Source: Bacteroidales bacterium (lineage in GTDB: Bacteria > Bacteroidota > Bacteroidia > Bacteroidales > UBA932). From it: a stretch of 64,000 nucleotides of DNA. Positions 30,935 through 40,526 of this stretch are shown here, in pieces. Under the pieces are notes generated by a model. It worked only from the letters and a program-made list of their open reading frames with translations, ran no database searches and was not told the DNA's origin. Each line of letters starts with the position of its first letter. The stretch's first letter is position 1. The stretch is from NCBI GenBank assembly GCA_017962375.1, contig JAGCVJ010000007.1:62001-126000 (forward strand). Direction: 5' to 3'. A program made the position numbers and the translations under genes.

Positions 30935-32038
30935 ATGAATTACCTGTCGCCATTTGAGTATAACGGTATTGTCACCGGAATGAGGTTTGTCGGCCGAGAA
31001 AAAGAGGTCGCCAAGCTCCAGAAGCTCATTTCGGCCCATAAGAACGCTCTTTTGTACGGTCCTCCCAAGATCGGGAAGAGGTCTATAGTCCATAATGCCC
31101 TCAAGGGAATGGACCTGGAGGCTGAAGGAATTGTTGTTTGCCAGCTGGATCTTTTCAACATCCGCCATCTGGACAAGCTCCTAAGGAAGCTGGCCCGGGA
31201 AGTTTCAAAAGTCCTGCTTGAGCCGCAGGAGGAGCAGAAGACCTTCTCCACCTGCCTCAAGGGCATAAACATTGAACCTTCTTCCAAGCAGCCTCTGACC
31301 GACAAGCAGGTAAAAGCCCTTCTGAAGTACCCTCAATCCCTGGCCCACGTCAAGAAAAAGCATCTGGTGCTGTATTTCCAGCAGTTCCAGGACATTCTGC
31401 TTTTCGACAAGCCTATGAAGGTTCTGGGAATGCTCGAGAGCGCCTTTGCCGAGGCTAAAGACGTGTCGCTGATTATTACGGGAGACAAGAGAAATGCCAT
31501 GTACTCCATCTTTGAACAAATGCATTTCTTCCGCAACATCGTCACCGAAATACCAGTCAAGCCAATCAACAGGAAAGTTTTCGCCGAGTTCATAATCAAA
31601 TGCTTCAGCCAGGGAGGAAAGGAAGTCTCAATGAAAGACGCTCTCCTTGTATTTGACACCCTGGAAGGAGACCCGTGGTATGCCCAGCACCTGGCCGAGA
31701 TCTGCTACCTTCTGACCGAAAAGACACTGGACCAGGACATTATCCACAGGAGCATACAGCATCTTCTGAAGATGTATGACTATGAACTCCACAACACAAT
31801 ATACGGGCTGAGCACCCATCAGCTGCAGCTTATAAGGGCCATCCTGGACGGGGAAAGGCGCTTCTCCAAGACAGAAGTGCTGGAAAAGTACGGCCTCAAC
31901 TCGTCGGCCAACGTAAACAGGCTCAAGGAGGCTCTCACAAAGAAGGAAGTTGTCACCTTCGTGTCCAAGAACACCATTGAATTCAACGACTCCCTTCTCA
32001 AGCTGTGGTTCAAGAATTATTTCTTCAACGACCAGTAA
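30935..32038 (+). CDS. AAA-type protein with altered Walker motifs (probable pseudo-ATPase)
   Basis: A 367-residue relative of the ATPase at 2781-3908, sharing its layout: N-terminal SPFEYNGIVTGMRFVGREKE, P-loop region, and C-terminal winged-helix-like part with TEVLEKYGLNSSANVNRLKE. The catalytic motifs have changed. Walker A reads GPPKIGKRSIV, with Arg in place of the first Ser/Thr, and the Walker B equivalent reads VLYFQQFQDI, with Gln-Gln where the paralogue has Asp-Glu (IAFDEFQQV). It probably cannot hydrolyse ATP normally and may act as a binding or scaffold protein. The sirtuin gene follows after 12 bases, suggesting co-expression. Confidence 0.8.
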   Translation: MNYLSPFEYNGIVTGMRFVGREKEVAKLQKLISAHKNALLYGPPKIGKRSIVHNALKGMDLEAEGIVVCQLDLFNIRHLDKLLRKLAREVSKVLLEPQEEQKTFSTCLKGINIEPSSKQPLTDKQVKALLKYPQSLAHVKKKHLVLYFQQFQDILLFDKPMKVLGMLESAFAEAKDVSLIITGDKRNAMYSIFEQMHFFRNIVTEIPVKPINRKVFAEFIIKCFSQGGKEVSMKDALLVFDTLEGDPWYAQHLAEICYLLTEKTLDQDIIHRSIQHLLKMYDYELHNTIYGLSTHQLQLIRAILDGERRFSKTEVLEKYGLNSSANVNRLKEALTKKEVVTFVSKNTIEFNDSLLKLWFKNYFFNDQ

Positions 32039-32050
32039 AACGACACATAT

Positions 32051-32740
32051 ATGAAAAAGATAGTAGTTCTGAGCGGAGCGGGAATAAGCGCTGAAAGCGG
32101 CATCAAGACTTTCAGAGACAGCGACGGGCTGTGGGAAAATTACCCTGTAGAGGAAGTTGCCACCTACGACAGCTGGTATGTCTACGGACGCAAGGCCCTT
32201 ATGCTTGACTTCTACAACCAGAGGCGCAGAGACCTCAAGACCAGAGAGCCGAACCTGGCCCACAAGATTGTGGCCGAGCTGGAAAAGGAGTATGAGGTAA
32301 CCGTTGCCACCCAGAACATAGACGATCTTCACGAGAGAGCGGGTTCCACTCGCATTATTCACCTTCACGGAGAGCTGACCAAGGCCCGCGGAGAGTATTC
32401 AGACTACTATTCAGCCAAAGATATAGGCTACAACGACATAAACCTCGGAGACAAAGACTCCGGGGGAGAGCAGCTCAGGCCTCACATAGTCTGGTTTGGG
32501 GAAGCTGTTCCGGAACTGGAGAAGGCTGCAGCCGCCACCCAGAAGGCAGACATTATGATAATAATAGGTACGTCTCTTGCAGTATATCCTGCAGCCGGCC
32601 TGGTTCACTATGCCAGGAGCGGGGCCGAGATTTACCTAATAGACCCTAAAGACGTGGCCTCTTCCGCCAGATTCACCCATATCAAGGAAAAGGCTACGGT
32701 GGGCATGCAGAAACTGAAGGAAATACTAATGAAAAAATAG
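32051..32740 (+). CDS. NAD-dependent protein deacylase (sirtuin, CobB type) lacking the zinc cysteines
   Basis: A 229-residue Sir2-family protein that removes acyl groups from lysines using NAD. Motifs are VVLSGAGISAESGIKTFRDS, ATQNIDDLHERAG with the catalytic His region IIHLHGEL, and IGTSLAVYPAAGLV. The Tyr and Arg pair for desuccinylase/deacylase activity is seen in FYNQRRRD. The four zinc-binding Cys usually between HGEL and RPHVV are missing (ARGEYSDYYSAKDIGYNDIN). The start is 12 bases after the degenerate ATPase gene. Confidence 0.9.
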   Translation: MKKIVVLSGAGISAESGIKTFRDSDGLWENYPVEEVATYDSWYVYGRKALMLDFYNQRRRDLKTREPNLAHKIVAELEKEYEVTVATQNIDDLHERAGSTRIIHLHGELTKARGEYSDYYSAKDIGYNDINLGDKDSGGEQLRPHIVWFGEAVPELEKAAAATQKADIMIIIGTSLAVYPAAGLVHYARSGAEIYLIDPKDVASSARFTHIKEKATVGMQKLKEILMKK

Positions 32741-32767
32741 ATATACAAATTATAACAACACACACTT

Positions 32768-35311
32768 ATGAGACTAAAAGCATTACTTCTGACGATCACA
32801 TTCGGCGCGCTGATGTTTGCCGGCTGTGCCCAGGAAGACCATCAGGACATGCCATACATCGATCTTGATGGCATTTCTTCTGATGCTGTTCTGGTATTTG
32901 AGGCCGGAGCGTCTTCACAGACCTTCACCCTCTCCTGCAACAGACTTTGGCATATCGACTACGACGAGGAGTGGATCGATGTATTCCCTTCTTACGGACT
33001 TGCCACAACCGAGCCGCAGGTTATCACGGTTACCGTGCTTAGCAACGACTCGTTCGACAGGACCACAGAGTTCAAGGTTTCTATGGACTACGACTACAAG
33101 ACCATTACTGTCAAGCAGAAAGGAGAATGGGGCGATCCTGAAGACCTTGTAATCTACAGGAACAACTTTGACAAGGAAGCCGCTACCCAGACCTACGGCA
33201 CCGGCACCAGCTGGCCTTACACAGACCAGAGCGACTGCTGGAAGAACGAGGAGGGTTCAGGTATTGAGAACATTACCTATACAACTAGCGGTCTCAGTAT
33301 CAGGAACAACAGCAACTCCAACGGAAACTATTCAGATTATGAGGGTTCCGGAATGAACAACATGTTCTTCGGCTCTAAGGGAGCGTTCAAGATCGCGAAC
33401 ATAGACATTACCGGAAAGGGCGTGAACTATGAGCTGAGCTTCGGTTCAGAAAAGTATCTCAACAATGGTTCTTCCACTTTCAACCCTGCCGAGTTCCACG
33501 TATGGGTAGGCTCTGACCCTGACCACATGGTGGAAATCGAATACGAATTCCCTAACGGATACAAAGACGGCAGATGGGACAAGGCCACTTCCGTATTCAC
33601 AATTCCGGAAGGCACTACTACCCTCTGCATTTACTACAAGGTAGATATTGCCAGCGCTTACCGTCTGGATGACGTGAACCTGGGTGTATCTACCAAGGCA
33701 GGAACTCCTCTCGACTTTGAAAACGGAATCAATCCTGACGGAGGCTCTGCAGGCGGCACCGTGGTTTACTACAACAACTTTGACAAGAGCAAGGCTACGC
33801 AGACCTACGGAAGCGGAACCAGCTGGCCATTTACAGACCAGAGCGACTGCTGGATCAACCACGAGGGCGAAGGCGCAGCCAATGTTACATATTACAACAA
33901 GGGCATCACAGTAAGGGCCAACAGCGCTTCTGACGGCTCATATTCAGACTATGCAGGTTCCGGAGTGAACAACCTGTTCTTCGGAGCAGACGGCATGTTC
34001 AAGATCAAGGAGATTGCCACCATCGCCGATCAGGCTAACTACAAGATCACATTCGGAAGCGAGAAATATGTAAACCAGGGTGACAGCAACTTCAACCCTC
34101 AGGAATTCCACGTATATGTAGCAAAAGACACTATCAAGTGGGTAGAGCTTACATACACCTTCCCTAACGGGCTGAAGAGCGGAAGATGGGACGAGGCTTC
34201 AACCGTAATTACAGTACCTCAGGGAACGGACAAGCTGTTCTTCCGCATCCAGGCAGACGTAGCCAGCGCATACCGTCTTGACGACTTCAAGGTAGTTGTA
34301 TCAGAGGAGGCTGGAACAAGCATAGACTTCGAACGTGGCGTTATCCTTGACGATGACACTCCTCCGGTTCCTGAACAGGAATACAAATACAAGAAGGTTC
34401 AGAGGATAACCAGCGGAAAGGCTTATCTGATTGTCACCACAGACGGAAAGGTGGCAGCAGGTCCTGTTCCTTCCAACAAGACATACGGCTATCTGCCTAA
34501 GGTTGAGGTGAATGCAGTCAATGACGAAATCACCTTGACCACAGACGCCAATGAGTTTGTATTTGAAGAGGCATCTGTTGCCGGATCAACAACTACTTCT
34601 TACAAGATCAAGCAGAAAGACGGAAGATATCTCTTCATGAAAGGAACCTTCACCAGCTGCAACGTAGACGCTAACCCAACCGAAGGCCAGTACTGGAATG
34701 TAAGCCAGTGGAACCAGGGAATGGGAATCGTGAATGTTTCCAACAACAAGTACATGCAGTACAGTACAACCCACTCTTCTTGGGGAGTTTACGACTCAGC
34801 CCAGGACGGAGCCCTAATGCCTGAACTCTACGAAAGAGTTGACGGAGACAATCCTGATCCGGGCGGAGACGACGACCCTACAGGTGGAGACGATACCGGC
34901 GACGGCATTGTCTGGAATGTAGGCTCCAAGTATCAGAAGTGGTATGCTGAAACTGACAACACTTACGGAGCAGGCTTCTACGCAACAGACACAACCAATA
35001 TAAAAGTAGCTTACTACAAGCATGAGAGCACTTCTACTCCGGTAACTGCAAACGAAGACCACATAAGGATTTACAAGAAATCAGTGCTTGTTATCGAGCC
35101 TCTGGACCAGAGCAAGAAGATCAAGAAAGTGGTTCTTGAGACTACAGGAGCCAGCAATACATCAGACATGCCAGTTATTTCCCCTGCCACCGGAACGGCT
35201 ACGGCTTCCGGCACCACAATCACGTGGACGGGAACGGCCGGGGCTCCGTGGATTGCGCAGGCTTTCAACGGGCAGGTTAGAGTAAAGAAACTGACTGTAG
35301 AACTTGAATAA
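32768..35311 (+). CDS. Large lipoprotein with BACON-like and duplicated beta domains
   Basis: An 847-residue predicted lipoprotein (lipobox FAGC, Cys about residue 19). Residues about 40-115 resemble a BACON domain (WIDVFPSYG, ITVTVLSNDSF). Two near-identical domains of about 185 residues follow, each starting with NNFDK, then ATQTYGTGTSWPYTDQSDCW or ATQTYGSGTSWPFTDQSDCW and ending ASAYRLDD. Next come a beta domain with KAYLIVTTDGKVAAGPVP, an Asp/Gly-rich linker (DNPDPGGDDDPTGGDD) and a C-terminal beta domain. It is the first gene of the nuclease/receptor block, with the nuclease gene 1 base downstream. It is probably surface-exposed and ligand-binding; the exact role is unknown. Confidence 0.75.
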   Translation: MRLKALLLTITFGALMFAGCAQEDHQDMPYIDLDGISSDAVLVFEAGASSQTFTLSCNRLWHIDYDEEWIDVFPSYGLATTEPQVITVTVLSNDSFDRTTEFKVSMDYDYKTITVKQKGEWGDPEDLVIYRNNFDKEAATQTYGTGTSWPYTDQSDCWKNEEGSGIENITYTTSGLSIRNNSNSNGNYSDYEGSGMNNMFFGSKGAFKIANIDITGKGVNYELSFGSEKYLNNGSSTFNPAEFHVWVGSDPDHMVEIEYEFPNGYKDGRWDKATSVFTIPEGTTTLCIYYKVDIASAYRLDDVNLGVSTKAGTPLDFENGINPDGGSAGGTVVYYNNFDKSKATQTYGSGTSWPFTDQSDCWINHEGEGAANVTYYNKGITVRANSASDGSYSDYAGSGVNNLFFGADGMFKIKEIATIADQANYKITFGSEKYVNQGDSNFNPQEFHVYVAKDTIKWVELTYTFPNGLKSGRWDEASTVITVPQGTDKLFFRIQADVASAYRLDDFKVVVSEEAGTSIDFERGVILDDDTPPVPEQEYKYKKVQRITSGKAYLIVTTDGKVAAGPVPSNKTYGYLPKVEVNAVNDEITLTTDANEFVFEEASVAGSTTTSYKIKQKDGRYLFMKGTFTSCNVDANPTEGQYWNVSQWNQGMGIVNVSNNKYMQYSTTHSSWGVYDSAQDGALMPELYERVDGDNPDPGGDDDPTGGDDTGDGIVWNVGSKYQKWYAETDNTYGAGFYATDTTNIKVAYYKHESTSTPVTANEDHIRIYKKSVLVIEPLDQSKKIKKVVLETTGASNTSDMPVISPATGTATASGTTITWTGTAGAPWIAQAFNGQVRVKKLTVELE

Positions 35312-35312
35312 C

Positions 35313-36470
35313 GTGAAAACTACCAGAAACATACTGCTCGCGATGTCGCTGGCGGCAACTTTGCTGCTGGCGGCAGCCTGCGGCGGAGGCGGAGGCAGCA
35401 AGGGTTCAGACCCTGTCAAGCCTGATGCTGTGGTGAACGTTGCATTCAAGTCTGCTACAGTGGAGGCAGCCAAGGGCAGCCAGTTCGTAAACATTACCGC
35501 AACAGGGAGCTGGTCTCTCAGCTCCTCTGCCACCTGGCTGAAACTCAGCCAGACAAGCGGCAGCGGAAATGCCACGACTTCTGTCAATTACGAAGAAAAC
35601 ACATCTTCTTCTCCTAGGCAGGCAACCATTACTTTGGTTTGCTCGGGAAAGAGCGCTACTGCAACTTTGACTCAGAAAGGAAAGGAAAGCACACCTGTTG
35701 TTTCTAACCCTGAATGGCTGGAACTGCCTGCTCTTCTGACGGGAACGGGACACAAGTTTGTTTATCACAATTTGACGGGCAAGAGCCTTAGAAGCTTCTC
35801 CTATGACTGGAGCGCCACTGACCAGGTTGCAAACTGGGTGGCTTATCCGCTGAACAAAGGACTCATTGGTTCAGGCAGCAGGACAGACAACTGGGACTAT
35901 GACCCTAAGCTGACTTCAGCCGAGCAGCCTACACTGTTCTCGGCATACAAAGGAAGCTACGACAGAGGCCATCAGCTCCCGAGCGCAGACAGGCTCACCT
36001 ACGCTGAAAACGTAAAGACTTTCTACTTCACCAACATGACCCCTCAGATGAATGCCTTCAACGGCAAGATCTGGGCTACGGCAGAAAGCTTGGTGAGAGG
36101 ATGGTCCACAACCTGCGACACGCTTTACGTGGTAACCGGCTGCATCACAAAAGGAAGCTCCAAGAAAGCCTACGACAACAACGGAAAGGCCGTTACGGTT
36201 CCTGTGGCCTATTACAAGGCCGTGCTCCGCTACAAGAAAAACAGCACCATCGGATACAACGATTATATGGGTCTGGCCATGTATTTTGAGCACAAGTCTT
36301 ACAGCTTTTCCAACATAGACAAGACCAAGACCGATATCGTGATGAGCATAGACGCTCTGGAGGCCAAGATCGGGCTGGACCTTTTCCCGAACCTGATTAA
36401 AGTTGCCGGAAAGGATGTTTCTGACAAGGTGGAGGCTGAAGACCCTACCAAAGTTTCTTACTGGTGGTAA
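35313..36470 (+). CDS. Secreted DNA/RNA non-specific endonuclease lipoprotein (NUC1 family)
   Basis: A 385-residue lipoprotein nuclease. The GTG at 35313 gives a proper signal peptide and lipobox (LLLAAAC); a TTG at 35304 overlaps the previous gene and is less likely. A BACON-like domain (TATGSWSLSSSATWLKLSQT) occupies residues about 40-125. The catalytic NUC1 motif is YDRGHQLPSADR, with the metal-site Asn probably in FYFTNMTPQMNAFN. Such beta-beta-alpha-metal nucleases cut DNA and RNA to short oligonucleotides outside the cell. The EEP gene follows after 11 bases. Confidence 0.92.
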   Translation: MKTTRNILLAMSLAATLLLAAACGGGGGSKGSDPVKPDAVVNVAFKSATVEAAKGSQFVNITATGSWSLSSSATWLKLSQTSGSGNATTSVNYEENTSSSPRQATITLVCSGKSATATLTQKGKESTPVVSNPEWLELPALLTGTGHKFVYHNLTGKSLRSFSYDWSATDQVANWVAYPLNKGLIGSGSRTDNWDYDPKLTSAEQPTLFSAYKGSYDRGHQLPSADRLTYAENVKTFYFTNMTPQMNAFNGKIWATAESLVRGWSTTCDTLYVVTGCITKGSSKKAYDNNGKAVTVPVAYYKAVLRYKKNSTIGYNDYMGLAMYFEHKSYSFSNIDKTKTDIVMSIDALEAKIGLDLFPNLIKVAGKDVSDKVEAEDPTKVSYWW

Positions 36471-36481
36471 AAATGACAATT

Positions 36482-37564
36482 ATGAAGAAACTGCTTACAT
36501 ATATAATTCTGGGCTCTTTGCTGGTGATATCCAGCAACTGCTTAGCGCAGAACAAGGTAAAGACATACGTCATAGGATTCTACAATCTGGAGAATCTGTT
36601 TGACACTTATCACGACGACGGCAAGAACGACTTTGAGTATCTGCCTGACGGCCTGAACGAGTGGACCGACGTCAAGTACCAGAAAAAGATCCACAACATG
36701 GCAAAGGTGATCAAAGCCATGAAAGAAGAGAACCATGTCTATCACGCGGTGCTGGGAGTGAGCGAGATTGAGAACAGGCACGTTCTGGAAGATCTGGTCA
36801 ACGATCCGCAGATTGCTGATGCCGGCTATATGATAGCCCATTTCGACGGACCGGACAACAGAGGCGTTGACGTAGCCCTGCTGTACCAGCCGAGAAAGTT
36901 CGAGGTTCTGGACGAAGAGAGCCTCCCTTTCAACTTCAATTCCGAAGCCATTGTATTTGATATGGATTCCACGGAAAAAGCAAATTTCCGGACCAGAGAC
37001 ATACTGATGGTAAGAGGCCTTCTGGGAGGCGAGATGTTCGCCTTCTTCGTAGCCCACCTGCCTTCCAGAATCGGAGGCAAGGGCGGAGACCTCAGGAGCC
37101 GCGGAGCTGAAATCATCTACAAGAGATCTGAAGAGCTGATGAAAGAGTTCCCGGGAATCAAGATTGTTGTAATGGGTGACATGAACGACAATCCCGACGA
37201 CGAGAGCATGACCGTCTTTATGCACGGAAAGGAAAACATTGAGGATGTGGGAGATGGAGATTTCTTTTCTCCGTTCCTCTCGATGCTGAAGGCAGGATAC
37301 GGTTCCCTGGCTTATCAGGGAGCGTGGAATATCTACGATATCCTGCTGGTTAACCATAATCTTGCAAAAGCCCCGGAAGGCACATTGAGGATAATACCTA
37401 TCGTGAGGAAGAAATTCTTCGGAAGGATTTTCCACAAGCCTTGGATGGCCACAGAAGAAGGCCAGTACAAAGACGTGCCTTTCAGAACTTTCTCCAACGG
37501 TGCATTTGTGGGAGGATTCAGCGACCACTACCCTACCTATATAGTTGTAACAAATAAAAATTAA
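36482..37564 (+). CDS. Exported endonuclease/exonuclease/phosphatase (EEP) family protein
   Basis: About 360 residues with a signal peptide (MKKLLTYIILGSLLVISSNC, cleavage near LAQ). The EEP fold signatures are all present: IGFYNLENLFD, GVSEIENRHVL (metal Glu), RGVDVALLY, VAHLPSRIGG, VVMGDMNDNPDDES and GGFSDHYPTYI (catalytic Asp-His). Members hydrolyse phosphodiesters, such as nucleic acids or phospholipid headgroups. Beside a NUC1 nuclease, an oligonucleotide or nucleotide substrate is the simplest inference. The start may also be 36473 (MTIMKK). A TonB-dependent receptor gene starts 4 bases after the stop. Confidence 0.88.
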   Translation: MKKLLTYIILGSLLVISSNCLAQNKVKTYVIGFYNLENLFDTYHDDGKNDFEYLPDGLNEWTDVKYQKKIHNMAKVIKAMKEENHVYHAVLGVSEIENRHVLEDLVNDPQIADAGYMIAHFDGPDNRGVDVALLYQPRKFEVLDEESLPFNFNSEAIVFDMDSTEKANFRTRDILMVRGLLGGEMFAFFVAHLPSRIGGKGGDLRSRGAEIIYKRSEELMKEFPGIKIVVMGDMNDNPDDESMTVFMHGKENIEDVGDGDFFSPFLSMLKAGYGSLAYQGAWNIYDILLVNHNLAKAPEGTLRIIPIVRKKFFGRIFHKPWMATEEGQYKDVPFRTFSNGAFVGGFSDHYPTYIVVTNKN

Positions 37565-37568
37565 AGAT

Positions 37569-40514
37569 ATGCTAAAGAAAATTTCCCTGATTTTTGCCGT
37601 ATTGATGTGCTCGGCCTTAGCCTGGGCCCAGACACCTACCGGCGGCGTTAAGGGAACGGTAATCAACAGGACAGACAGGTCTCCGATCTTTGACGCGAGA
37701 CTGATGCTCGTTACCCAAGCGAGAGAACGTGTTGCCACTGCAAACACGGATTCGGACGGAAACTTTTTGATTACCGGCCTTAAAGACGGAGTTTACACTT
37801 TGGTGATAGCAGCGGACAACTATGTTACCACAAGAGTGAACGTGACGGTAGTAAAAGGAACGGTGAAAGACATGTTCACCATTTCTGTCTACCCTATAAT
37901 CCGCCAGAACGAAACCACTTCGGACGAAGAACACGCAGACTATGACCTGGAGGACTCCGGATACGACGACAGCCCTACCATCCTCTACGGCCAGAATGAC
38001 GTGTTCAACAACCAGGCTGGCTACAACTTCTCGTCCATAAGGTTCAAGACCAGAGGCTTCAACAGCGAGGCCCAGGACGTTTACCTTGCGGGCATCAAGA
38101 TGAACGACGCCATCACCGGTTATTCTCCGTACTCGCTCTGGAGCGGACTGAATGAGGCTACCAGAACCAAGTACACCGTAAACGGTTCCGAGATTTCAGA
38201 CTACGGTTTCGGAGGGTACAACGGCCTGACAAACATTCCGGCAAACGCTTCCAACATCCGCAAAGGCTGGAGAGCGAGCGCGATGACAAACAGCAGCCTC
38301 TACAGGCTCAGGCTGATGCTCACCTACGCTTCCGGAGTTCAGGACAACGGCTGGAGCTACGCCTTCAGCGTGTCTGCAAGGCTCGGCGGCAACTACTGGA
38401 TAAACGGAGTGTTCTACCGCTCGTTCGGCTATTACCTGGGCATTGAGAAAGCCTTCAGCAGAGTCCATCGCATAGGGTTCACCTTTATGGGAACTCCGGG
38501 AACAAGAGGAGCGCAGAACGCTTCCACCCAGGAGGTTTACAACTTGATGGGTGACAATATGTACAACTCCAACTGGGGCTACCAGAACGGCAAGAGGCGC
38601 AATGCAAGGGAAAGGAGGACTCACGAGCCTATCGCGATACTCAAATACGACTTTAACCCTTCTGACAAGTTCAAGGCATCGCTGACCACTCTTTACAGGT
38701 TCGGAAAGAACGGCTATACCGCTCTGGACTGGTATGACGCCGCAGATCCGAGGCCGGACTACTACCGCAATCTGCCGTCTTACTTCCTGATGGACAATGA
38801 GGACTACAACCGTATCAACCTCCAGAAGTATCTGTGGGCAAAAGACGCGTGGGAGCAGAACATTAAGACAATCACCCAGGTCAACTGGGACAGGCTCTAC
38901 GATGTGAACAAGCACAGCACCACCGCATCCGGCCTCCGTTCAAAGTATGTCCAGGAGGAAAGGAGAGTTGACCAGAAAGACCTCAACGTTGCTTTGAACT
39001 TCAAATGGACTCCGTTCAGGTGGTGGGTTGTAACCGCAGGCGCCAACGCCAAGTGGAACAAGACCGAGAACTACAAGAAGATAGCTGATTTGCTCGGAGG
39101 AGAGTATTTTGTCAACATAGACAACTTTGCAGAAAGAGACTATGCCTCTAACGAAGCTCTGATTCAGAACGACCTCAACTACTTCTTCAAGCACGGGCAA
39201 GCCCAGATCCTGCACAGGGGAGACAAGTACGGCTACGACTACAACGCCCACGTGCACAACTACACCGGATGGATGAACTGGACATTCAGGTACAGAGGCC
39301 TCAGGGCAAGTTTCGCCGGACAGATAAAGAGCACCGAGTTCTGGAGAGAAGGCCTTTACCGCAAAGGACTTTTCGCAGGACTCAACGAAGACAGTTCGGA
39401 GATTATCTACAACGGAGAATCGCTTACCAAGTATGACAGGTACGGCGACGTGATTTCTTCATTCGGAAACAGCGAGAAGAAGCAGTTCACAACCTATTCC
39501 GGCAAGGCAGTGCTCAGCTACAGCCTGCTCGGCGGCCACAGGTTTGAAGTGAGCGGAGGATACTTCACCGAAGCTCCGTTCTTCAACAAGGCATTCATAT
39601 CGCCGAGGACAAGAAACACTCTCATCCCGATGATGCAGACAACCAAAGTCTACTCGGCAGATGCCACCTACTCGCTGAACAACAACCACGTGAACTTCAG
39701 GATCACCGGATTTTTCGCAAAGATCAAGGACCAGACAGACGTGATGAGCCTTTACGACGACAGCCAAAACACTTTCACCAACTTTGCCATGAGCGGCATA
39801 GACGAAAGGCACATTGGTGTTGAAATGGGATTCAAGGCTCCGATTTTCATCCGCGGACTGTTCATAGTTGGAGCTGCAAGCTACGGCGAGTACATCTACA
39901 CATCCAATCCGCAGATGACCCAGACCTACGACAATACCACTGAAGTAATCGTGGATAACGTGACGATTCCTTACTGGATGAGCCATCCTGTGTTCAAGCT
40001 CAACGAAGATGGCCGGTACTATAAAGACGACAAAGGGCATTATGTTGTTGACAGATACCAGCAGCACTATGTTCCGTCAACTCCTCAGCTGGCCTCCACT
40101 CTGGGACTTTCCTACAACAGGAACTACTGGTTCCTGGATGCAAACGTAAACTTCTTCGACAAGTCTTACCTGGCAATGAACCCTCTGTTCAGGACAGATG
40201 CTGCTACCGCAGGCCCGGACAAGATTGTTACTCCTTGGGAGATTGAGGACATGACCGCCCAGGAGAAGTTCAAGAAAGCCTGGGTTGTCAACTTCAGCAT
40301 TGGAAAATCGTGGTATCTCCACCGCAAATACCAGATCGGCGTAAACATCAACGTGAACAACGTGCTCAACAACAAGAACGTGAAGACAGGAGGATTTGAG
40401 CAGAGCCGTATGGTTGACAACACCCTCAGCAAGGAATGCTACTACAAGTTCGACCCTAAATACTACTACATGCCGGGCCTGAACTACATGATAAACTTTT
40501 ATGTCAGATTCTAA
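37569..40514 (+). CDS. TonB-dependent outer-membrane receptor of the nuclease locus
   Basis: A 981-residue protein: signal peptide (to AWAQ), carboxypeptidase-regulatory-like domain (GGVKGTVINRTDRSPIFDAR), acidic linker, a plug domain with SIRFKTRGFNSEAQDVYLAG, and a beta-barrel ending LNYMINFYVRF with the terminal Phe expected of barrels. It would import its ligand into the periplasm using ExbB-ExbD-TonB (60570-62475). It is flanked by two nuclease genes upstream and an OB-fold lipoprotein downstream, within 4 and 12 bases. No separate SusD homologue is present; the OB-fold lipoprotein may play that part. The proposed nucleic-acid-derived ligand is inference. Confidence 0.88.
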   Translation: MLKKISLIFAVLMCSALAWAQTPTGGVKGTVINRTDRSPIFDARLMLVTQARERVATANTDSDGNFLITGLKDGVYTLVIAADNYVTTRVNVTVVKGTVKDMFTISVYPIIRQNETTSDEEHADYDLEDSGYDDSPTILYGQNDVFNNQAGYNFSSIRFKTRGFNSEAQDVYLAGIKMNDAITGYSPYSLWSGLNEATRTKYTVNGSEISDYGFGGYNGLTNIPANASNIRKGWRASAMTNSSLYRLRLMLTYASGVQDNGWSYAFSVSARLGGNYWINGVFYRSFGYYLGIEKAFSRVHRIGFTFMGTPGTRGAQNASTQEVYNLMGDNMYNSNWGYQNGKRRNARERRTHEPIAILKYDFNPSDKFKASLTTLYRFGKNGYTALDWYDAADPRPDYYRNLPSYFLMDNEDYNRINLQKYLWAKDAWEQNIKTITQVNWDRLYDVNKHSTTASGLRSKYVQEERRVDQKDLNVALNFKWTPFRWWVVTAGANAKWNKTENYKKIADLLGGEYFVNIDNFAERDYASNEALIQNDLNYFFKHGQAQILHRGDKYGYDYNAHVHNYTGWMNWTFRYRGLRASFAGQIKSTEFWREGLYRKGLFAGLNEDSSEIIYNGESLTKYDRYGDVISSFGNSEKKQFTTYSGKAVLSYSLLGGHRFEVSGGYFTEAPFFNKAFISPRTRNTLIPMMQTTKVYSADATYSLNNNHVNFRITGFFAKIKDQTDVMSLYDDSQNTFTNFAMSGIDERHIGVEMGFKAPIFIRGLFIVGAASYGEYIYTSNPQMTQTYDNTTEVIVDNVTIPYWMSHPVFKLNEDGRYYKDDKGHYVVDRYQQHYVPSTPQLASTLGLSYNRNYWFLDANVNFFDKSYLAMNPLFRTDAATAGPDKIVTPWEIEDMTAQEKFKKAWVVNFSIGKSWYLHRKYQIGVNINVNNVLNNKNVKTGGFEQSRMVDNTLSKECYYKFDPKYYYMPGLNYMINFYVRF

Positions 40515-40526
40515 ATGCAAGCGATT

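Noticed and set aside
30935..32740. Degenerate ATPase plus sirtuin as an antiphage defence pair
   Set aside because: Defence SIR2 proteins are usually longer, fused or paired with nucleases or argonaute-like proteins. This one has the plain CobB-type deacylase layout, and the surroundings are housekeeping.
36542..37747. 401-codon open frame on the - strand
   Set aside because: It is antisense to the EEP gene and the receptor start, both of which carry clear motifs; the frame itself has none.
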